Shown: positions 16,725 through 25,726, counted from the first letter of the stretch. The stretch is DNA of 64,000 nucleotides from Bradyrhizobium sp. CCGB12 (GCF_024199845.1 NZ_JANADO010000001.1:1488001-1552000); one strand, 5' to 3'. Program-made: numbers and translations. Notes: a model not told the origin generated them from the letters alone.

Positions 16725-16815
16725 GCGCGTCCTGAGCGCAACGTCATCACGAGACCGCGCCGTGTCTGCGGCGCCGGTGGGCGAAGCCGTCTTTCGACAA
16801 CAGCAGGGCTGTCAG

Positions 16816-18219
16816 ATGTCAGCAGATCCAATCCACTACAAGTCGATCATCGAACTCTCCGAGCTGTTCCGCCGCGGCGAGCTTCTGCCCTCGAAGGTGA
16901 CCGAGGCCATGCTGAGCCGGATCGCGAAGCTCGATGGCAGGTTTCACGGCTATGCCCTCGTGCTCGCCGAGCGCGCCATGGCACAGGCGAAACGCTGTGA
17001 CGCCGAGCTTGCCAGCGGCATTTGGCGCGGGCCGTTGCATGGCGTGCCGATCGGGCTAAAGGATCTCTGCTACACCACCTTCGCACCGACCGCGGGCGGC
17101 ACCACGATCCACGCCAAGTTCGTCCCGTCCTTCAATGCGACGATCGTGGACCGGCTCGAACTCGCCGGCGCCGTCACGCTCGGCAAGCTGAAGATGACCG
17201 AGGGCGCCTATACCAGCCATCATCCCGACGACCAGGCGCCGCTCAATCCCTGGGGCGTCGACTATTGGGTCGGCTCGTCGTCGAGCGGATCGGGCGTTGC
17301 GACCTCGGCGGGGCTCTGCTTCGGTTCGATCGGCAGCGACACCGGCGGTTCGATCCGGTTTCCGTCCGCGACGTGCGGGCTGACCGGCATCAAGCCGACC
17401 TGGGGACGCGTCAGCCGCCACGGCATCTTTCCGCTGGCGGACTCGCTCGATCACGTCGGGCCGATGTGCCGGAGCGCGGCGGATGCCGCAGCCATGCTCG
17501 GCGTCATCGCAGGCGCTGATGTCAACGATCCGACCGCCGTGCAGGCGCCGGTGCCGGACTATCTGGCCGGGATCGGCGAGGGCATTCGTGGCCTCAGGAT
17601 CGGCGTGGACCGCAGCTATACCCAGGACGGCATCGATCCTCAGGTGGTCGCGGCCTTGCTGGAGGCCGAACGGACGCTCACGGACCTCGGCGCTGACATC
17701 CGCGAGGTCAAGTTTCCGGCTTTCGAAAAACTCGTCAGCATGTGGATTCCGATGTGCTCGGTCGAGACCGCAGAGGCGCATCTCGAAACCTATCCGTCGC
17801 GCAAGTCGGAATATGGTCCCGATTTGGCGCAGTTGATCGAGCAGGGCAGGTCGATGAGCGGCGTCGATATCGCAGCGATCCATCATGAGCGGCTGAAGTT
17901 CTGCGGCAGCCTTGCCGCGCTGTTCGACGATGTCGATTTGCTCCTGATCCCGACCATGCCGGTGCCGATTCCGACGCTGACCAAGATGGGCGAATACGGT
18001 GCCGATCCAAACGTGCTGCTCAGCATCCTGCGTTTCACTGCGGTGTTCGACTTCTCGGGCAGCCCGACCATCACGCTGCCCAATGGCATGGCGTCGGATG
18101 GGTTGCCGCTCAGCATGCAGCTCGTCGGTCCGCATCTGTCCGAAGCCATGCTTGCGCGCGCCGGACATGCTTTTCAATCCGTGACGGATTGGCACACGCG
18201 GCGCGCTCCCATCGAATGA
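16816..18219 (+). CDS. Second amidase, amidase-signature (AS) family
   Basis: A 467-residue amidase whose triad K82, S155 and S179 falls at exactly the same positions as in the first amidase of the operon. Long blocks are shared (GPLHGVP, GLCFGS, SDTGGSIRFPSA, KPTWGRVSR). The two are clearly paralogs with different pocket residues, which suggests different amide specificities. The MSADPIHYKS start removes a poorly conserved upstream extension that would overlap the SDR gene. It is the last enzyme of the operon. Confidence 0.9.
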   Translation: MSADPIHYKSIIELSELFRRGELLPSKVTEAMLSRIAKLDGRFHGYALVLAERAMAQAKRCDAELASGIWRGPLHGVPIGLKDLCYTTFAPTAGGTTIHAKFVPSFNATIVDRLELAGAVTLGKLKMTEGAYTSHHPDDQAPLNPWGVDYWVGSSSSGSGVATSAGLCFGSIGSDTGGSIRFPSATCGLTGIKPTWGRVSRHGIFPLADSLDHVGPMCRSAADAAAMLGVIAGADVNDPTAVQAPVPDYLAGIGEGIRGLRIGVDRSYTQDGIDPQVVAALLEAERTLTDLGADIREVKFPAFEKLVSMWIPMCSVETAEAHLETYPSRKSEYGPDLAQLIEQGRSMSGVDIAAIHHERLKFCGSLAALFDDVDLLLIPTMPVPIPTLTKMGEYGADPNVLLSILRFTAVFDFSGSPTITLPNGMASDGLPLSMQLVGPHLSEAMLARAGHAFQSVTDWHTRRAPIE

Positions 18220-18280
18220 AGGCTCCCGCGGCTCCCGGGTTGCGCGCTCGGGAAGTTTTCAGGCGCTTAAGTACCAACAT

Positions 18281-18301
18281 CCATTACCTCGCGGGTAATG
18301 G
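18281..18301. promoter_or_regulatory. Operator-like perfect inverted repeat ahead of XRE/MmyB-like gene
   Basis: Arms CCATTACC and GGTAATGG flank TCGCG, ending 32 bases before the ATG at 18334. The 16-base core ATTACCTCGCGGGTAA also occurs at 6487-6502. The position suggests autoregulation by one of the two adjacent regulators. Confidence 0.7.
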
Positions 18302-18333
18302 AATGGCCGAAATCCGCATGCTAGTTTTCGGTC

Positions 18334-19155
18334 ATGAACGCACATGCAACCACCGCACGCACCGAAGGCAGCCAGCCGGTCCATATCGGCGACCATTTAC
18401 GCGAATGGCGGCAGCGCCGCCGCATGAGCCAGCTCGATCTCGCCGGCGAGGCGGAGATCTCGGCGCGGCATCTGAGCTTCGTCGAGACCGGCCGCGCCGC
18501 GCCCTCGCGCGACATGGTGCTCAGGCTCGCCGAACGTCTCGACGTGCCCTTGCGTGAACGCAACGTGCTGCTGGTCGCGGCAGGCTATGCGCCCGCGTTC
18601 CAGCAGCGTCCGCTGGAGGATCCTGCCTTGAAATCAGCCCGCCAGGCGATCGACCTTGTCCTCAAAGCACATGAGCCCAATCCGGCGCTGGCGGTGGACC
18701 GGCACTGGAACCTGGTCTCGGCCAACCGCATGGTGGCGCCGCTGCTCGACGGCATCCCGCACCATCTGCTCGGCCAGCCCTTCAACGTGCTCAGGCTCGC
18801 GTTCCATCCCGAGGCGCTGGCGCCACGCACGGTCAACCTTGCGGAATGGTGCGGGCATCTGCTCGAACGGTTGCACCGGCAATGCGAGGCCACGGCCGAT
18901 CCTGAGCTGATCAAGCTCTATAACGGTCTGAAGAGCTATCCCATCCCGGCGCGCGCGGCGCCGCTGTCGAGCGACAATGTCGCAATTCCCTTCAAGCTGC
19001 GCCACGGAGGAGAGATCCTGAGCTTCTTCTCCACCACCATGGTGTTCGGCACGCCCGTCGACATCACCCTGTCGGAGCTGGCGCTGGAAACCTTCTTTCC
19101 GGCGGACGAGCGCACTGCCGAACGGCTGAAGCAGATGGCGGCCGGTCTTTCGTAG
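18334..19155 (+). CDS. XRE-family regulator with MmyB-like ligand-binding domain (copy 1)
   Basis: A 273-residue protein. Residues 17-75 form a Cro/CI helix-turn-helix (REWRQRRRMSQLDLAGEAE, SARHLSFVETGRAAPSRDMV). The C-terminal part (AVDRHWNLVSANRMVAPLL, LRHGGEILSFFSTTMVFGTP, DITLSELALETFFPAD) is the MmyB-like domain, thought to bind a fatty acid or similar ligand. It follows the second amidase and precedes a paralog by 39 bases. A strong inverted repeat lies in its promoter. Confidence 0.85.
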   Translation: MNAHATTARTEGSQPVHIGDHLREWRQRRRMSQLDLAGEAEISARHLSFVETGRAAPSRDMVLRLAERLDVPLRERNVLLVAAGYAPAFQQRPLEDPALKSARQAIDLVLKAHEPNPALAVDRHWNLVSANRMVAPLLDGIPHHLLGQPFNVLRLAFHPEALAPRTVNLAEWCGHLLERLHRQCEATADPELIKLYNGLKSYPIPARAAPLSSDNVAIPFKLRHGGEILSFFSTTMVFGTPVDITLSELALETFFPADERTAERLKQMAAGLS

Positions 19156-19194
19156 CGCGTTTACAGCGCGCAGCGGCGCTCGCATAATCGGCAG

Positions 19195-20019
19195 ATGGAT
19201 ACACGCTCCTCGCGGCCGTTGCGGCCCGCCAACCCGGTCGGCGATCTCCTGCGCGCCTGGCGGATGCGCCGTGCGTTGAGCCAGGCGGAGCTGGCGTTCG
19301 AGGCCGGCATCTCGGTCAAGCATCTCAGCCATGTCGAGACGGGCAAGGCGGCGGCCAGCCGCGACATCCTGCTACAACTCGCCTCAGCCCTGGATCTGTC
19401 GCTGCGCGACCGCAACGCGCTGCTCGAGGCCGGCGGTTTCGCGCGGCAATATGGCGAGCGCGATCTCGCGGCACCGGAGCTTGCCGATGCGCGTCGCGCC
19501 ATTGACCTTCTGCTGCGGCGGCACGAGCCGTTCCCCGCGATCGTGACCGACCGGCGCTGGAACGTGAAAGAGGCCAATCGCGCGGCGTCACGCCTGATGA
19601 CCATGCTGCTCGGGCCCGAGCGCATGCAGCGCCCGCTCAACCACATGCGCATGTTCCTTGCGCCGAACGAGCTGAGGCCGTTCGTCGAGAACTGGCCGGG
19701 CGTGGCGGCGGCATTGTTGTCGCGGGCGCGCCATGAAGCCATGGCCGCGCCGCTCGATGAGGCCCTGCAATCGACCTGGCGCGAACTGATGCGCTTGCCG
19801 GAGCTCCCTGCGCCTCAGCTCGAGGACAACGCCGTGCCGGGCCCGCTCTGCGAGGTGCGCCTGCGCAGGGGCGATGTCGGCATCGGCCTGATCGGTACGG
19901 TTCTGACGCTGGGCACGCCACAGGACGTGACGCTCCAGGAGCTTCGCGTCGAGATGTTCATGCCTGTTGATGCCGCGTCCGAAGCCACCCTGACCGCACT
20001 TGCGGCTCAGGACGCCTGA
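19195..20019 (+). CDS. XRE-family regulator with MmyB-like ligand-binding domain (copy 2)
   Basis: A 274-residue paralog of the preceding gene with the same order: HTH (RAWRMRRALSQAELAFEAGI, KHLSHVETGKAAASRDI), then the MmyB-like domain (VTDRRWNVKEANRAASRLM, GTPQDVTLQELRVEMFMPVD). The pair probably arose by tandem duplication. Its 3' end overlaps the convergent thioesterase gene by 13 bases. The two may bind the same operator type with different ligands; this is inference. Confidence 0.85.
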   Translation: MDTRSSRPLRPANPVGDLLRAWRMRRALSQAELAFEAGISVKHLSHVETGKAAASRDILLQLASALDLSLRDRNALLEAGGFARQYGERDLAAPELADARRAIDLLLRRHEPFPAIVTDRRWNVKEANRAASRLMTMLLGPERMQRPLNHMRMFLAPNELRPFVENWPGVAAALLSRARHEAMAAPLDEALQSTWRELMRLPELPAPQLEDNAVPGPLCEVRLRRGDVGIGLIGTVLTLGTPQDVTLQELRVEMFMPVDAASEATLTALAAQDA

Positions 20020-20807
20020 GCCTGCACGGCGTCACGCCGTTCGAACGTCATCGACTGCATCACCTCGGCGAACGGGCCCTTGCGGTCGCTCAGCGTTGCC
20101 GTGGTAAGGCCCGCACCATTGGCGCCGACACGCGTGGCAGCGCGGATCAGGATCCATTCGCCCTCCGGGGGACGGAAGAAATAGAGGCTGATCTCGGGAT
20201 TGATGAAGGTCCAGCTGCGCATGTCGACGATCTGCGCGACGCCGCTGGCGAAGTCGGCGGCCTGCACGGCCTGGAGCATCGGCGTATTCGGCTCGCCCTC
20301 CACCAAGGCGGCATCGAGCCGCATCCAGGCGGCTGCGGGACCCGGCTTTTCCAGCGCGCCCTCGATCAGCCGCACCGACACGTTCTGGAAATAGCGGCTC
20401 CATTTCTGCGCGAAGGCCGGCGGTGGGCTGCCCGTTTCGGGCGCCTTGTCCGGCGTTGCGGGCCCGGCGAAGGGATCGGCCGGCGACTCTCCGCCCTGCG
20501 CCGTCAGCAGCGCTGTGCAACGGCCGATCTCGGTCTCGCCGTCCATCAGCCGCACCTGCACGGTCTTGGCCTTGCGGCCGTCGCGCAACCATTCCGTCGC
20601 GGTTCTGAAGGTGTGCAGGCCCGCCGGTCGCCAGAGGTCGAAGGTCAGGCGCCGCACCGCAAAGCCCGATTCGGTTGCGAGCCGCTCGACCTCACGGGCC
20701 ATCAGCGCGGTGGTGGCGCTTCCTTGCAACATATCCGGCGACCACGGACCGCCGGCATGCTCCGTGGCCCGGAAATGATGACCTTCCGGCCTGAATATGG
20801 CTGTCAT
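20007..20807 (-). CDS. Acyl-CoA thioesterase-like double-hotdog protein
   Basis: A 266-residue protein resembling TesB-like or 4HBT_3 thioesterases. The N-terminal half contains GPWSPDMLQGSATTALMARE and RRLTFDLWRPAGLHTFRT. The C-terminal half contains MRSWTFINPEISLYFFRPPE and GPFAEVMQSMTFERR, as in proteins with two fused hotdog domains. It would hydrolyse acyl-CoA thioesters in the cytoplasm. The gene is convergent with the second XRE regulator. Confidence 0.75.
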   Translation of the reverse strand: MTAIFRPEGHHFRATEHAGGPWSPDMLQGSATTALMAREVERLATESGFAVRRLTFDLWRPAGLHTFRTATEWLRDGRKAKTVQVRLMDGETEIGRCTALLTAQGGESPADPFAGPATPDKAPETGSPPPAFAQKWSRYFQNVSVRLIEGALEKPGPAAAWMRLDAALVEGEPNTPMLQAVQAADFASGVAQIVDMRSWTFINPEISLYFFRPPEGEWILIRAATRVGANGAGLTTATLSDRKGPFAEVMQSMTFERRDAVQAQAS

Positions 20808-20975
20808 TGCAGTCTCCCGCTGTTTCGATCGTGGCCGTGAGTATCGGGGCGGGTCCGGCCTCTCACAATAACCGCAGAGGTGAAGTCGTGAGCCATGCGG
20901 GACGGCGCCTTGCGCGGCCTCCCGTTCGGCTTATCTTCCGGCAGACCCGTAGACTGCCCGAAGGAGGCGCCGCCC

Positions 20976-21641
20976 ATGAGCACGTTGAAACCGCTCCAGA
21001 TCGACGTCGTCTCCGACGTGGTGTGCCCCTGGTGCTATATCGGCAAGCACCGCATCGAGAGCGCGCTGGCGCTCGTGCCCGACGTTCCGGTCAAGCTCAA
21101 TTTCCGGCCCTTCTTCCTCAATCCCTGGGTGCCGCGCGAGGGCATCAGCCGCGAGGCTTATCTCACCCAGAAGTTCGGCTCGGTCGAGGCCTACAAGGGC
21201 ATTGCCGGGCGCGTCGTTGCGGCCGCAGGAGAGGAGGGGCTCGTCTACAAGCCCGAGCTGGTCGCGCGTCAGCCCAACACGACCGACTGCCATCGCCTGA
21301 TCCTGTGGGCCGAGGCGATCGGCAAGGCGCCCGAGATGAAGCAGCGCCTGATGGAGCTCTATTTCCGCGACGGCGGCGACCTCACCGACGTCAATGTGCT
21401 GGTCCAGGCGGGGGCCGACATTGGCCTCGACGCCGATGACGTGCGCAAGCGCCTTGCCACCGACGAGGACGTCGCGCGCGTTTCGGCCGATGCGCAGGAG
21501 GCCGCCGAGAAGGGCATCTCGGGCGTGCCGACTTACGTGTTCGCGCAGAAATACGCCGTTTCCGGTGCACAGGATCCGAACCTGCTCGCCCGCGCCATCC
21601 GCCAGGTCTCGGCAGAGATCAACGCCGAGGCGGCGGAGTAG
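20976..21641 (+). CDS. DsbA-family oxidoreductase, FrnE-like
   Basis: A 221-residue cytoplasmic protein with a thioredoxin-like active site C17-P-W-C20 (VVCPWCYIG) near the N-terminus and the cis-proline loop GISGVPTYVF late in the sequence. This is the FrnE/2-hydroxychromene-2-carboxylate isomerase-related group. The chosen start (20976) has AAGGAGG upstream; the longer frame adds unconserved residues. It probably acts in thiol-disulfide exchange. Confidence 0.85.
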   Translation: MSTLKPLQIDVVSDVVCPWCYIGKHRIESALALVPDVPVKLNFRPFFLNPWVPREGISREAYLTQKFGSVEAYKGIAGRVVAAAGEEGLVYKPELVARQPNTTDCHRLILWAEAIGKAPEMKQRLMELYFRDGGDLTDVNVLVQAGADIGLDADDVRKRLATDEDVARVSADAQEAAEKGISGVPTYVFAQKYAVSGAQDPNLLARAIRQVSAEINAEAAE

Positions 21642-21646
21642 TCGGC

Positions 21647-22819
21647 TTATTTACGGAGCAGGCGAACGGCGCGGCGCGCCGCCGCGTAGGCGGCGCCGTG
21701 CGCCGCGAGCGCCCCGTGGATGAGCGCGACCACCGGATCGTTCCGCCGCAGCGGGACCAGCACGTCACCAATCGCGAAGCGTCCCCGCCAGATCGGATTG
21801 ATCATGGGGTGATCGGCGCTCGCCGTCGAATCCGCGCTGGCAATGGCCGGATCGGCGCAGAGATGGCGGGTGAGGTCGAGCGTGAGCTGTACGCCCGGCG
21901 AATATTTTGCAAAGCGCTGGTCAATGCCGAGCTTGAAGAAGAAGGCGCGATCCTGATGACGCAACACGATGCCGGCGGCGACCGGTGTCGTGCCGGCGCG
22001 AAGCGTGATGATCTCGACTTGCGCAGTTTCCGCCAGCGCCGCGACGGCACGGCGGATGAAGGTCGCGTCGCCCTCGTGCTGGATCAGCGCGGTGCCGCGC
22101 TTGCCCTTCCACCCGCTGGCCTCGAGCTGCAAGAACGTTTCGAGCGCCGGCCCGATCTCGCCGCGCTCTCGCGCGACCTCGAACGCGACGGGGCCGTTCT
22201 CTTCGAGCCGATGGCGCTGGCGGCGCAGCTCCTTCAGCTTCCTGGCGCCGAGCGCCTCGCGCAGCAGCCCATCGCCGTCTTGCGTCGCATCGAGGCTGGC
22301 GCGGATGTAGGAGCTGAGCACGCGTGGCTTCAGGCCGTCACGATTGAGAACCTGATTGAGAGCGGTCATTGCAGCGCCGTCGAGCGCGACGTCGTTCAGC
22401 ACGAGCGCGCGCGCACCAGCCGCGCGCGCCTGCTGCAACAGACGCGTGGCGGCCTCGATCGGAGCATCGCGATCGATCAGTGGGCTGCACAGCGTGCCAT
22501 AGGGATGCGCGCTCACCAGCGCGGGCAGAGGAATCTTCCAGGCGCGCCAGAGCGAGGTCGCGGGCATCAGCCCGATCAGCCGCGTCGAAGATCCGTCGAA
22601 TGCGGGAAGCGCCGAGGCATCCGTGCGGCCGCGGGCCGTTGCGCTGACGGCGAGCTCCCAGCCGGGCAGGTAATAGCCGTTCGGCTCGACTGCGCGTTGC
22701 GCGAGCGCGCCCCATTGGCCGGGATCGATGGCGGTGAGCGGAACGCGCGCGCGCGCGGCCGCGGCATCCTTTGCAGATGCCGGCTCGGTAATCGCCGCCT
22801 GATGCGCGATGTCGACCAC
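21647..22819 (-). CDS. GNAT-type N-acetyltransferase, CelD/BioF2-like
   Basis: A 390-residue protein resembling CelD/BcsL-type proteins with the Acetyltransf_6 (BioF2-like) domain: LKELRRQRHRLEENG, FLQLEASGWKGKRGTAL, FFKLGIDQRFAKYSPGVQL. Such enzymes are often linked to surface polysaccharide or cellulose modification, but no such genes are seen here. It is convergent with the FrnE-like gene (five bases apart). Confidence 0.7.
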   Translation of the reverse strand: MVDIAHQAAITEPASAKDAAAARARVPLTAIDPGQWGALAQRAVEPNGYYLPGWELAVSATARGRTDASALPAFDGSSTRLIGLMPATSLWRAWKIPLPALVSAHPYGTLCSPLIDRDAPIEAATRLLQQARAAGARALVLNDVALDGAAMTALNQVLNRDGLKPRVLSSYIRASLDATQDGDGLLREALGARKLKELRRQRHRLEENGPVAFEVARERGEIGPALETFLQLEASGWKGKRGTALIQHEGDATFIRRAVAALAETAQVEIITLRAGTTPVAAGIVLRHQDRAFFFKLGIDQRFAKYSPGVQLTLDLTRHLCADPAIASADSTASADHPMINPIWRGRFAIGDVLVPLRRNDPVVALIHGALAAHGAAYAAARRAVRLLRK

Positions 22820-22991
22820 GTCCCGTCGTCCCCGTGTTACGCGGCCATGCTTAGCGCAAAGATTGGAAAATACCGTTGGGACGCCGCGTCAATTCGAATG
22901 ATAATATTAACGTCTCGTTGAGCATCCGGCCGCCCGATCGCCGGTCGTATCGATGGATGCGCAGGGATTGCTCTGGACCTGGAGGATCACA

Positions 22992-23420
22992 ATGATCGCC
23001 ACGCCCTTCACGCCAATGGCATCGCTCCTGGGCGGAGCGCTGATCGGACTGTCCGCCGTGCTGCTGATGTGGGCGACGGGACGGATCGCTGGGGTCAGCG
23101 GTATCGCGGCGCGGCTGTTTCCGCCCTATGAGGACCGCGAATTCGCCGGCCGGATCGCCTTCGTCGCTGGCCTTATCGTGGCGCCCGTGCTGGTTCGGCT
23201 CGTCACCGGCAACCTGCCGGAGCAGACGATCCTGGCTGGGCCGGCCGTTTTGATCGTCGGTGGATTGCTCACCGGTTTCGGCGCGGTGTGGGGCAGCGGC
23301 TGCACGTCCGGCCATGGCGTCTGCGGGCTGTCGCGGCTCTCGATGCGTTCACTGGTGGCGACCATCACCTTCATGGTGACGGCGATGGTGACTGTCTTCT
23401 TGATGCGGCACTGGAGCTGA
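22992..23420 (+). CDS. YeeE/YedE-family transporter, first half
   Basis: A 142-residue membrane protein with about four spans and the hallmark GSGCTSGHGVCGLSRLS. The start at 22992 has GGAGG eight bases upstream. In this family (sulfur-compound uptake; also called PmpA/PmpB) the two halves may be fused or encoded side by side. Here the second half follows after five bases, so the two probably assemble together. Confidence 0.85.
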   Translation: MIATPFTPMASLLGGALIGLSAVLLMWATGRIAGVSGIAARLFPPYEDREFAGRIAFVAGLIVAPVLVRLVTGNLPEQTILAGPAVLIVGGLLTGFGAVWGSGCTSGHGVCGLSRLSMRSLVATITFMVTAMVTVFLMRHWS

Positions 23421-23425
23421 TCGCG

Positions 23426-23896
23426 ATGGCAATCTTCGTCCAATTCAGCATTGGCCTGATGTTCGGCCTCGGCCTCATCGTTTCCGGCATGTCGAATCCG
23501 GCAAAGGTCCTGAATTTCCTCGATGTCGGCGGCATCGCGAAAGGCACGTGGGACGCCAGCCTTGCTTTCGTGATGGCTGGCGCGGTCGCGGTCGCCTTCC
23601 TCGGCTTCAGCCGCGTCTTGAAGCTCGCACGACCGTTCTTCGCCGAACGCTTCTACGTTCCCACGCGAGCAGACATCGACCCAAGAATTGTCGTTGGTCC
23701 GGCGATCTTCGGCATCGGCTGGGGACTGGTGGGCTTCTGTCCGGGGCCGGCACTGACAGCGCTCGGATTTGGTTCGCGTTCCGCCTTCATTTACGTCGTG
23801 GCGATGTTTGCGGGCATGGTGGCTGCGCGGTTCGTCACGCACTTGCCTACGGCAAGGCGCGTCGTCACGCCGGCCGATCCGCTCGAAACCCAATAG
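23426..23896 (+). CDS. YeeE/YedE-family transporter, second half
   Basis: A 156-residue membrane protein with about four spans, an N-terminal [20 protein letters not shown] and the hallmark [14 protein letters not shown] carrying the cysteine equivalent to that of the first half. It is translationally linked to the 22992-23420 gene. Thiosulfate or another reduced-sulfur compound is the likely substrate by family. No regulator or sulfur enzyme is adjacent. Confidence 0.85.
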   Translation: MAIFVQFSIGLMFGLGLIVSGMSNPAKVLNFLDVGGIAKGTWDASLAFVMAGAVAVAFLGFSRVLKLARPFFAERFYVPTRADIDPRIVVGPAIFGIGWGLVGFCPGPALTALGFGSRSAFIYVVAMFAGMVAARFVTHLPTARRVVTPADPLETQ

Positions 23897-23950
23897 GAGT
23901 GGGACCGGGCGAGTTGTCACGTCCGGTCCCGCCCATTAACCCTTCATCGA

Positions 23951-24283
23951 TTACCAGCGATCGTCGCCGACGCCCACACCGACGCTGACGCCAGGCGCGC
24001 GTATGCCGACGCCGGCGCGCGGGCCGTCATCCCAGTCGCGACGATACGTCCGACGCTCGTAGTAGCGATCGCGCGGCATGGTCGCGTAGGAATCGCGCAC
24101 GATCACGCGCGAGCCGCCGCGGGTGCGATAGCAGTTGCCGGCATCGTCGCAGACGAGCCGCACTTGCTGGATGAGTTCGGGGTTGGTGTATTCGCTGGTC
24201 GAATAGATGTCGGCGGCCTTGGCGCCGGTTGCTGCGGCCAGCGCGCCGGCGCCTGCCAACAACGCAATCGTGAATATCCTCAT
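23951..24283 (-). CDS. Small secreted protein rich in Gly, Arg and Tyr
   Basis: A 110-residue protein. Starting at MRIFTIALLAGAG gives a clean signal peptide ending TGAKAADIY, with AGGAGG just upstream of two adjacent ATG codons. The mature part has two cysteines (LVCDDAGNCYRT), an RDRYYERRTYRRDW segment and a Gly/Val-rich end. I recognise the type as a common small periplasmic protein of Bradyrhizobium relatives, function unknown. Confidence 0.65.
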   Translation of the reverse strand: MRIFTIALLAGAGALAAATGAKAADIYSTSEYTNPELIQQVRLVCDDAGNCYRTRGGSRVIVRDSYATMPRDRYYERRTYRRDWDDGPRAGVGIRAPGVSVGVGVGDDRW

Positions 24284-24391
24284 CATGTCCTCCTCGAAAC
24301 TGCCCTCGGCGGTAACAAGAAGGGGAGGCGGTGATCGTTCCGGACGCAATGCTGGTTTTTCCCGGAACTTGGCGTTCGTCGAGGCGGGTTC

Positions 24392-24796
24392 CTAGATCGG
24401 CTCGTAAATCTCGGTCCCGCAGATGTCGTCGGCTTCCGCACGCCGGCGGTCGACGACCTTTCCACCTGAAATGGTCACGATGTAGGTCTGGGCGCCCAGC
24501 GACGTCCCGGTCGCGGAAGTGAGCTGGGCGCGGACGCAGGCCGTCCAGCCCGGTCCTCGCACCTCACGGTGGGGCGGGGCGACGTGCACCTCGCGCGGAT
24601 AGGACGTGTTGAGGAAGACCACGTCGATCTGCTCACGCACCACGCGCTTGACGTCGGGGGCCGGCTCGGGCGGCTGCTGCTCGGCTTCCTTCATGCGCAT
24701 GAACTCGGGCACCGGCGCGCGGCTGTCGGCAAAGCCGCAGGCACCGAGTGCGAGCGCGCCGGCGAGCAGCGCCGCATGAGCAATGAGCCGAAACAT
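24392..24796 (-). CDS. Small lipoprotein of unknown function
   Basis: A 134-residue protein from ATG 24794-24796. A signal with a lipobox (LALGAC) at residues 16-21 predicts lipid attachment at C21. The mature part includes two more cysteines (WTACVRAQL, DDICGTEIYEP) and ends near GGKVVDRRRAE. It belongs to the cluster of small exported proteins from 23.9 to 27.5 kb. Confidence 0.7.
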   Translation of the reverse strand: MFRLIAHAALLAGALALGACGFADSRAPVPEFMRMKEAEQQPPEPAPDVKRVVREQIDVVFLNTSYPREVHVAPPHREVRGPGWTACVRAQLTSATGTSLGAQTYIVTISGGKVVDRRRAEADDICGTEIYEPI

Positions 24797-24950
24797 CCGT
24801 GAAGGTTCCCCCTGCGGGCCAACAAATAGGCACGAATGCGATCCGGCGAAGTCCCGCCCGATCAAGATTTGCTGAAGTCTTGGACCCCGCGGCATTTGCT
24901 ATTAGGGGATCGCCGGCTAGCTTGTACCCCAGGCGAGGGGGATTGCATCA

Positions 24951-25181
24951 ATGAGGGTTTTGATCATAGCGGCCGCAGTGCTGGCGCTGGCGGCTGGATC
25001 GGCTGAGGCGCAGATGGGCGCCGGCAGCAAGCGGCATAGCAACGACGCCAAGGCGGACAACAAGCCCAAGGTCGACGACAAGGCCTACAAGGCCGCACTC
25101 GAGCGCATTCCCGAGCCCAAGGAAAAGTATGATCCGTGGGGCGGGGCTCGCCCGAGCGAGCCCGCCAAGAAATCGAAATAG
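24951..25181 (+). CDS. Small secreted protein with DPWGG motif (copy A)
   Basis: A 76-residue protein: signal peptide (1-20, ending GSAEAQ), then a lysine-rich mature part of about 56 residues. Residues 43-67 read DKAYK..LERIP..K..YDPWGG.R. The protein at 27159-27452 repeats this pattern, so the two are paralogs 2 kb apart. No function is known. The motif could bind a partner in the periplasm. Confidence 0.7.
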   Translation: MRVLIIAAAVLALAAGSAEAQMGAGSKRHSNDAKADNKPKVDDKAYKAALERIPEPKEKYDPWGGARPSEPAKKSK

Positions 25182-25483
25182 AACGAGGCGGGCGTTGCGG
25201 ATCCACCTGCGCGTTGCGGCCGCATTCGTGACGCTCGTGTCGTTGGCGGTGCCGCCATGCGAACACCAGCCGTGCCATACATCGCATCAAGCGAAGCGCC
25301 GACATTGTGGTCGCGCACCATCGATCGTCCCGGCGGACGATTTCTCACGGCGTCATCAGTGATCGCGCTCGCGATCGTCGTGCTTGCGATCGCAAGCCTG
25401 AGCTGGCGTCGCCGCCGTCGTCGTATCACGCAATCATAATCGTGTTGTGGATGCGATGCGAACGATCGTTCACATCGCGTCCG
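25182..25483. other. 302-base gap with one doubtful small frame
   Basis: A 60-codon frame at 25257-25439 would give a protein with one membrane span (SSVIALAIVVLAIASLSW) followed by six arginines. It has no clear ribosome-binding site, so I leave it as possible only. Nothing else is seen. Confidence 0.4.
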
Positions 25484-25726
25484 CTATTGCACGAAAGCGA
25501 GGCCGACGCGCCGGTCGCTGCGCCACACGGGGCGGCAATTCCGGACGAAATTGTCGCACGAAATCGACAGCTTGAAGCTCGGCGGCAGCGTTGCGGGGCC
25601 GTCGAGATCGATGGCCGCGCCATCGGCCGATAGATTTCGCACGGTGCATGCGATTCCGCTATTTTCAAAGGCGATCGTGCCGCCCTTGAAAACACGGTGA
25701 CGCTGTGCTGCACGCCTTTCAATCAT
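25484..25726 (-). CDS. Single-domain PilZ protein
   Basis: An 80-residue protein consisting only of a PilZ-like domain. The N-terminal ERRAAQRHRVFKGG supplies the arginine motif and VRNLSADGAAIDL the (D/N)xSxxG-like motif used to bind cyclic di-GMP. The C-terminus WRSDRRVGLAFVQ closes the barrel. Such small proteins act as c-di-GMP receptors or have lost binding. It stands alone, convergent with the preceding plus-strand genes. Confidence 0.75.
   Translation of the reverse strand: MIERRAAQRHRVFKGGTIAFENSGIACTVRNLSADGAAIDLDGPATLPPSFKLSISCDNFVRNCRPVWRSDRRVGLAFVQ

Noticed and set aside
20860..20885. Weak resemblance to the TTACC-N5-GGTAA operator between the thioesterase and FrnE-like genes
   Set aside because: Several mismatches and a shifted centre; not distinguishable from chance.
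25257..25439. Possible 60-residue membrane protein with poly-arginine
   Set aside because: There is no ribosome-binding site or family resemblance; retained only as a note in the gap entry.
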